DNA from: Nesterenkonia sphaerica
GTDB taxonomy: Bacteria; Actinomycetota; Actinomycetes; Actinomycetales; Micrococcaceae
Length of the DNA stretch: 64,000 nt
Direction of reading: 5' to 3'
Assembly (NCBI RefSeq): GCF_005771565.1
Contig: NZ_VAWA01000001.1
Span: forward strand, 183,275 to 247,274
In this document: positions 62,978 through 64,000 of the stretch, in pieces
Position numbering within the stretch: the stretch's first letter is position 1
Layout: every line of letters starts with the position of its first letter
Notes under the pieces: generated by a model
What the model was told of the DNA's origin: nothing
The model's database searches: none
Seen by the model: the letters and a program-made list of their open reading frames with translations, nothing else
Program-made: the position numbers and the translations under genes

Positions 62978-62989
62978 GTTGCATGCAAC
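62978..62989. promoter_or_regulatory. GntR(FCD) operator before the CoA-transferase
   Basis: GTTGCATGCAAC is a perfect 12-base palindrome, 31 bases before the CoA-transferase start. A near copy lies at the start of the upstream GntR gene. Short TGCA-centred palindromes are common for FadR-type GntR proteins. Confidence 0.62.
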
Positions 62990-63075
62990 TCTAAGTGGGG
63001 GGTCCACGTTTGTAAAGGGGTGGTTGTCAAGAGGTGTTTGAAAAGAGGTGGGGGTGGGCCGGCAGGCCCACAGAG

Positions 63076-63804
63076 TTAGCTGCAGTGCCTGGCGAGCTGA
63101 TCGATTTTTCGCAGGTACTCCTCGGCGGACAAGCCCGGGGTGGTGGAGCTGACACCGGTGATCAGCAGTTTCGCTGTCCTGGTGACGTGCTCGCGCACTG
63201 CCTGGGCTACTGCCGCGGAGTCGCGGCGCAGCAGAGCGTCGATAATGTCACGGCGATCATCCGCTAAGTCCTGGCCGCTGCGGGAGGTGGGGATGGTCAC
63301 CAATCCGCGGGTGAGCACCAGGTTGCGCAGTTCGCGGTCGAGGGCGGTCAGCCGCGCATTGCCGGCCAGGCTCAGCAGGAACAGATGAAATTCCTTATCG
63401 GCTTGTAGCGTCTGCGTTCCGTCTCCGGCGGCAGCGGCTTCCAGGATCTTGCCGTGCAACTCCTGGATATGTGCCAGATCTTCATCAGTGGCCGCTTCGG
63501 CGCCCCGTGCAGCCGCCGGTGGTTCCAAGATGATGCGAATCTGGAAGATCTGCACAATCTCATCCAGCGACATCTGGATGACTCGGACTCCGCGATTCTT
63601 CTCAATCCGGACAATGCCTTCTTTCTCCAGCAGCTGCAGCGCCTCGCGCACTGGAGTGCGGGAGACCCCCAACTTCTCAGCGAGTCCGATGGCCGAATAG
63701 TGTTCTCCGGGGCGCATCTCTCCCGAGGTGACCGCCGCTCTGAGCATGTCTGTGACCTGCGTGGTCAGTGACGCACTCGTGGTCACCGGTTGCATGCTAC
63801 TCAT
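63076..63804 (-). CDS. GntR family (FadR/FCD) regulator of the glutarate operon
   Basis: This 242-residue regulator has an N-terminal winged helix (about 12-75; YSAIGLAEKLGVSRTPVREALQLLEKEG) and an all-helical FCD effector domain (about 90-220). It lies upstream of the CoA-transferase, gcdH and gabT genes on the same strand, so it most likely controls their expression with glutarate or a CoA ester as effector. The ATG at 63804 has no ribosome site; ATG 63795 (codon 4) is possible. A TTGCATGC motif overlaps the start. Confidence 0.87.
   Translation of the reverse strand: MSSMQPVTTSASLTTQVTDMLRAAVTSGEMRPGEHYSAIGLAEKLGVSRTPVREALQLLEKEGIVRIEKNRGVRVIQMSLDEIVQIFQIRIILEPPAAARGAEAATDEDLAHIQELHGKILEAAAAGDGTQTLQADKEFHLFLLSLAGNARLTALDRELRNLVLTRGLVTIPTSRSGQDLADDRRDIIDALLRRDSAAVAQAVREHVTRTAKLLITGVSSTTPGLSAEEYLRKIDQLARHCS
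63789..63800. promoter_or_regulatory. GntR(FCD) operator, second copy
   Basis: GTTGCATGCTAC differs by one base from the perfect palindrome at 62978-62989. It overlaps the first codons of the GntR gene, so a bound regulator could limit its own expression. Confidence 0.5.
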
Positions 63805-63932
63805 GAGGGGAGTCTAACTTGCCGTACTCGGCGCCACTCTGAGCCATTGTGCGCGGCGAGCCGAGAAGGCCGCCGTTCTGGTTGTAGGATGCGTCACAGC
63901 TTCCCCACTGCTGAGCTCATAAGGAGCAAGCG

Positions 63933-64000
63933 ATGACGCATCAACTGCCCGGTCACACACCTCCGCAGGAGGGCCGCTTCAAGAGGTCTCTGGGGTGGTT
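63933..64000 (+). CDS. Start of an unknown gene (cut by the window edge)
   Basis: Only 22 codons are visible. An AAGGAG site lies six bases before the ATG, so the start is credible. The hydrophilic beginning that ends RFKRSLGW resembles the cytoplasmic N-terminus of a membrane transporter, but this is too little to name. It is divergent from the GntR regulator, so its promoter region is shared with the glutarate regulator; a carrier for the substrate of that operon would fit. Confidence 0.6.
   Translation, partial: MTHQLPGHTPPQEGRFKRSLGW

Overview
This window comes from a high-GC actinobacterium. The protein set (mycothiol-type isomerase homologue, actinobacterial lysE/lysG pair, long actinobacterial-style BenC, Cgl0159-family aldolase, HAD-GH65 fusion) suggests Micrococcales, perhaps a Micrococcaceae genus such as Nesterenkonia or Arthrobacter. 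The genus is a guess from protein style; no rRNA or other taxonomic marker is present. No searches were run: all calls come from reading motifs, gene order and intergenic DNA.

Region 1 (1-16 kb) is aromatic-acid catabolism. benABC (minus strand, running off the left edge) starts benzoate oxidation, and two unrelated benzoate uptake proteins (BenE-type and AAHS-type MFS) lie beside it. A PcaR-like IclR regulator precedes pcaF-pcaI-pcaJ, the last steps of the beta-ketoadipate pathway to succinyl-CoA and acetyl-CoA. Set between them is a different module: a two-domain Lrp regulator, a DUF5058 membrane protein, a second unrecognised membrane protein, an M20 amidohydrolase and a zinc alcohol dehydrogenase. 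I read it as an uncharacterised two-subunit transporter plus hydrolase.

Region 2 (16-39 kb) is mixed: a HAD-GH65 sugar phosphorylase/phosphomutase fusion, alanine dehydrogenase with a divergent Lrp/AldR regulator, an acyl-CoA thioesterase, a CPBP protease, a MATE exporter, several small membrane proteins, a CGNR regulator, a divergent lysG/lysE pair, a phytoene-desaturase-like oxidoreductase, a luciferase-like monooxygenase, a repeat-bearing membrane protein of unknown function, a MarR regulator, an aldehyde dehydrogenase and an aldo/keto reductase.

Region 3 (39-58 kb) is a large inositol catabolic island. One plus-strand operon carries an IolE-like protein, iolC, a Cgl0159-type aldolase, iolD and iolA. 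A second carries iolG, iolH, an IolT-type MFS transporter, another Gfo/Idh/MocA dehydrogenase and another sugar isomerase. On the minus strand lie an ABC sugar/inositol importer and a GntR regulator-iolB-dehydrogenase operon. Four promoter regions share the palindrome TGTCnnGACA, which links the island into one probable regulon.

Region 4 (58-64 kb) has a haloacetate-dehalogenase-like hydrolase divergent from the inositol regulator, then a GntR(FCD) regulator, CoA-transferase, glutaryl-CoA dehydrogenase and 4-aminobutyrate/5-aminovalerate-type aminotransferase. This fits degradation of 5-aminovalerate or glutarate. No tRNA, rRNA, CRISPR array, intact insertion sequence or phage gene was recognised.
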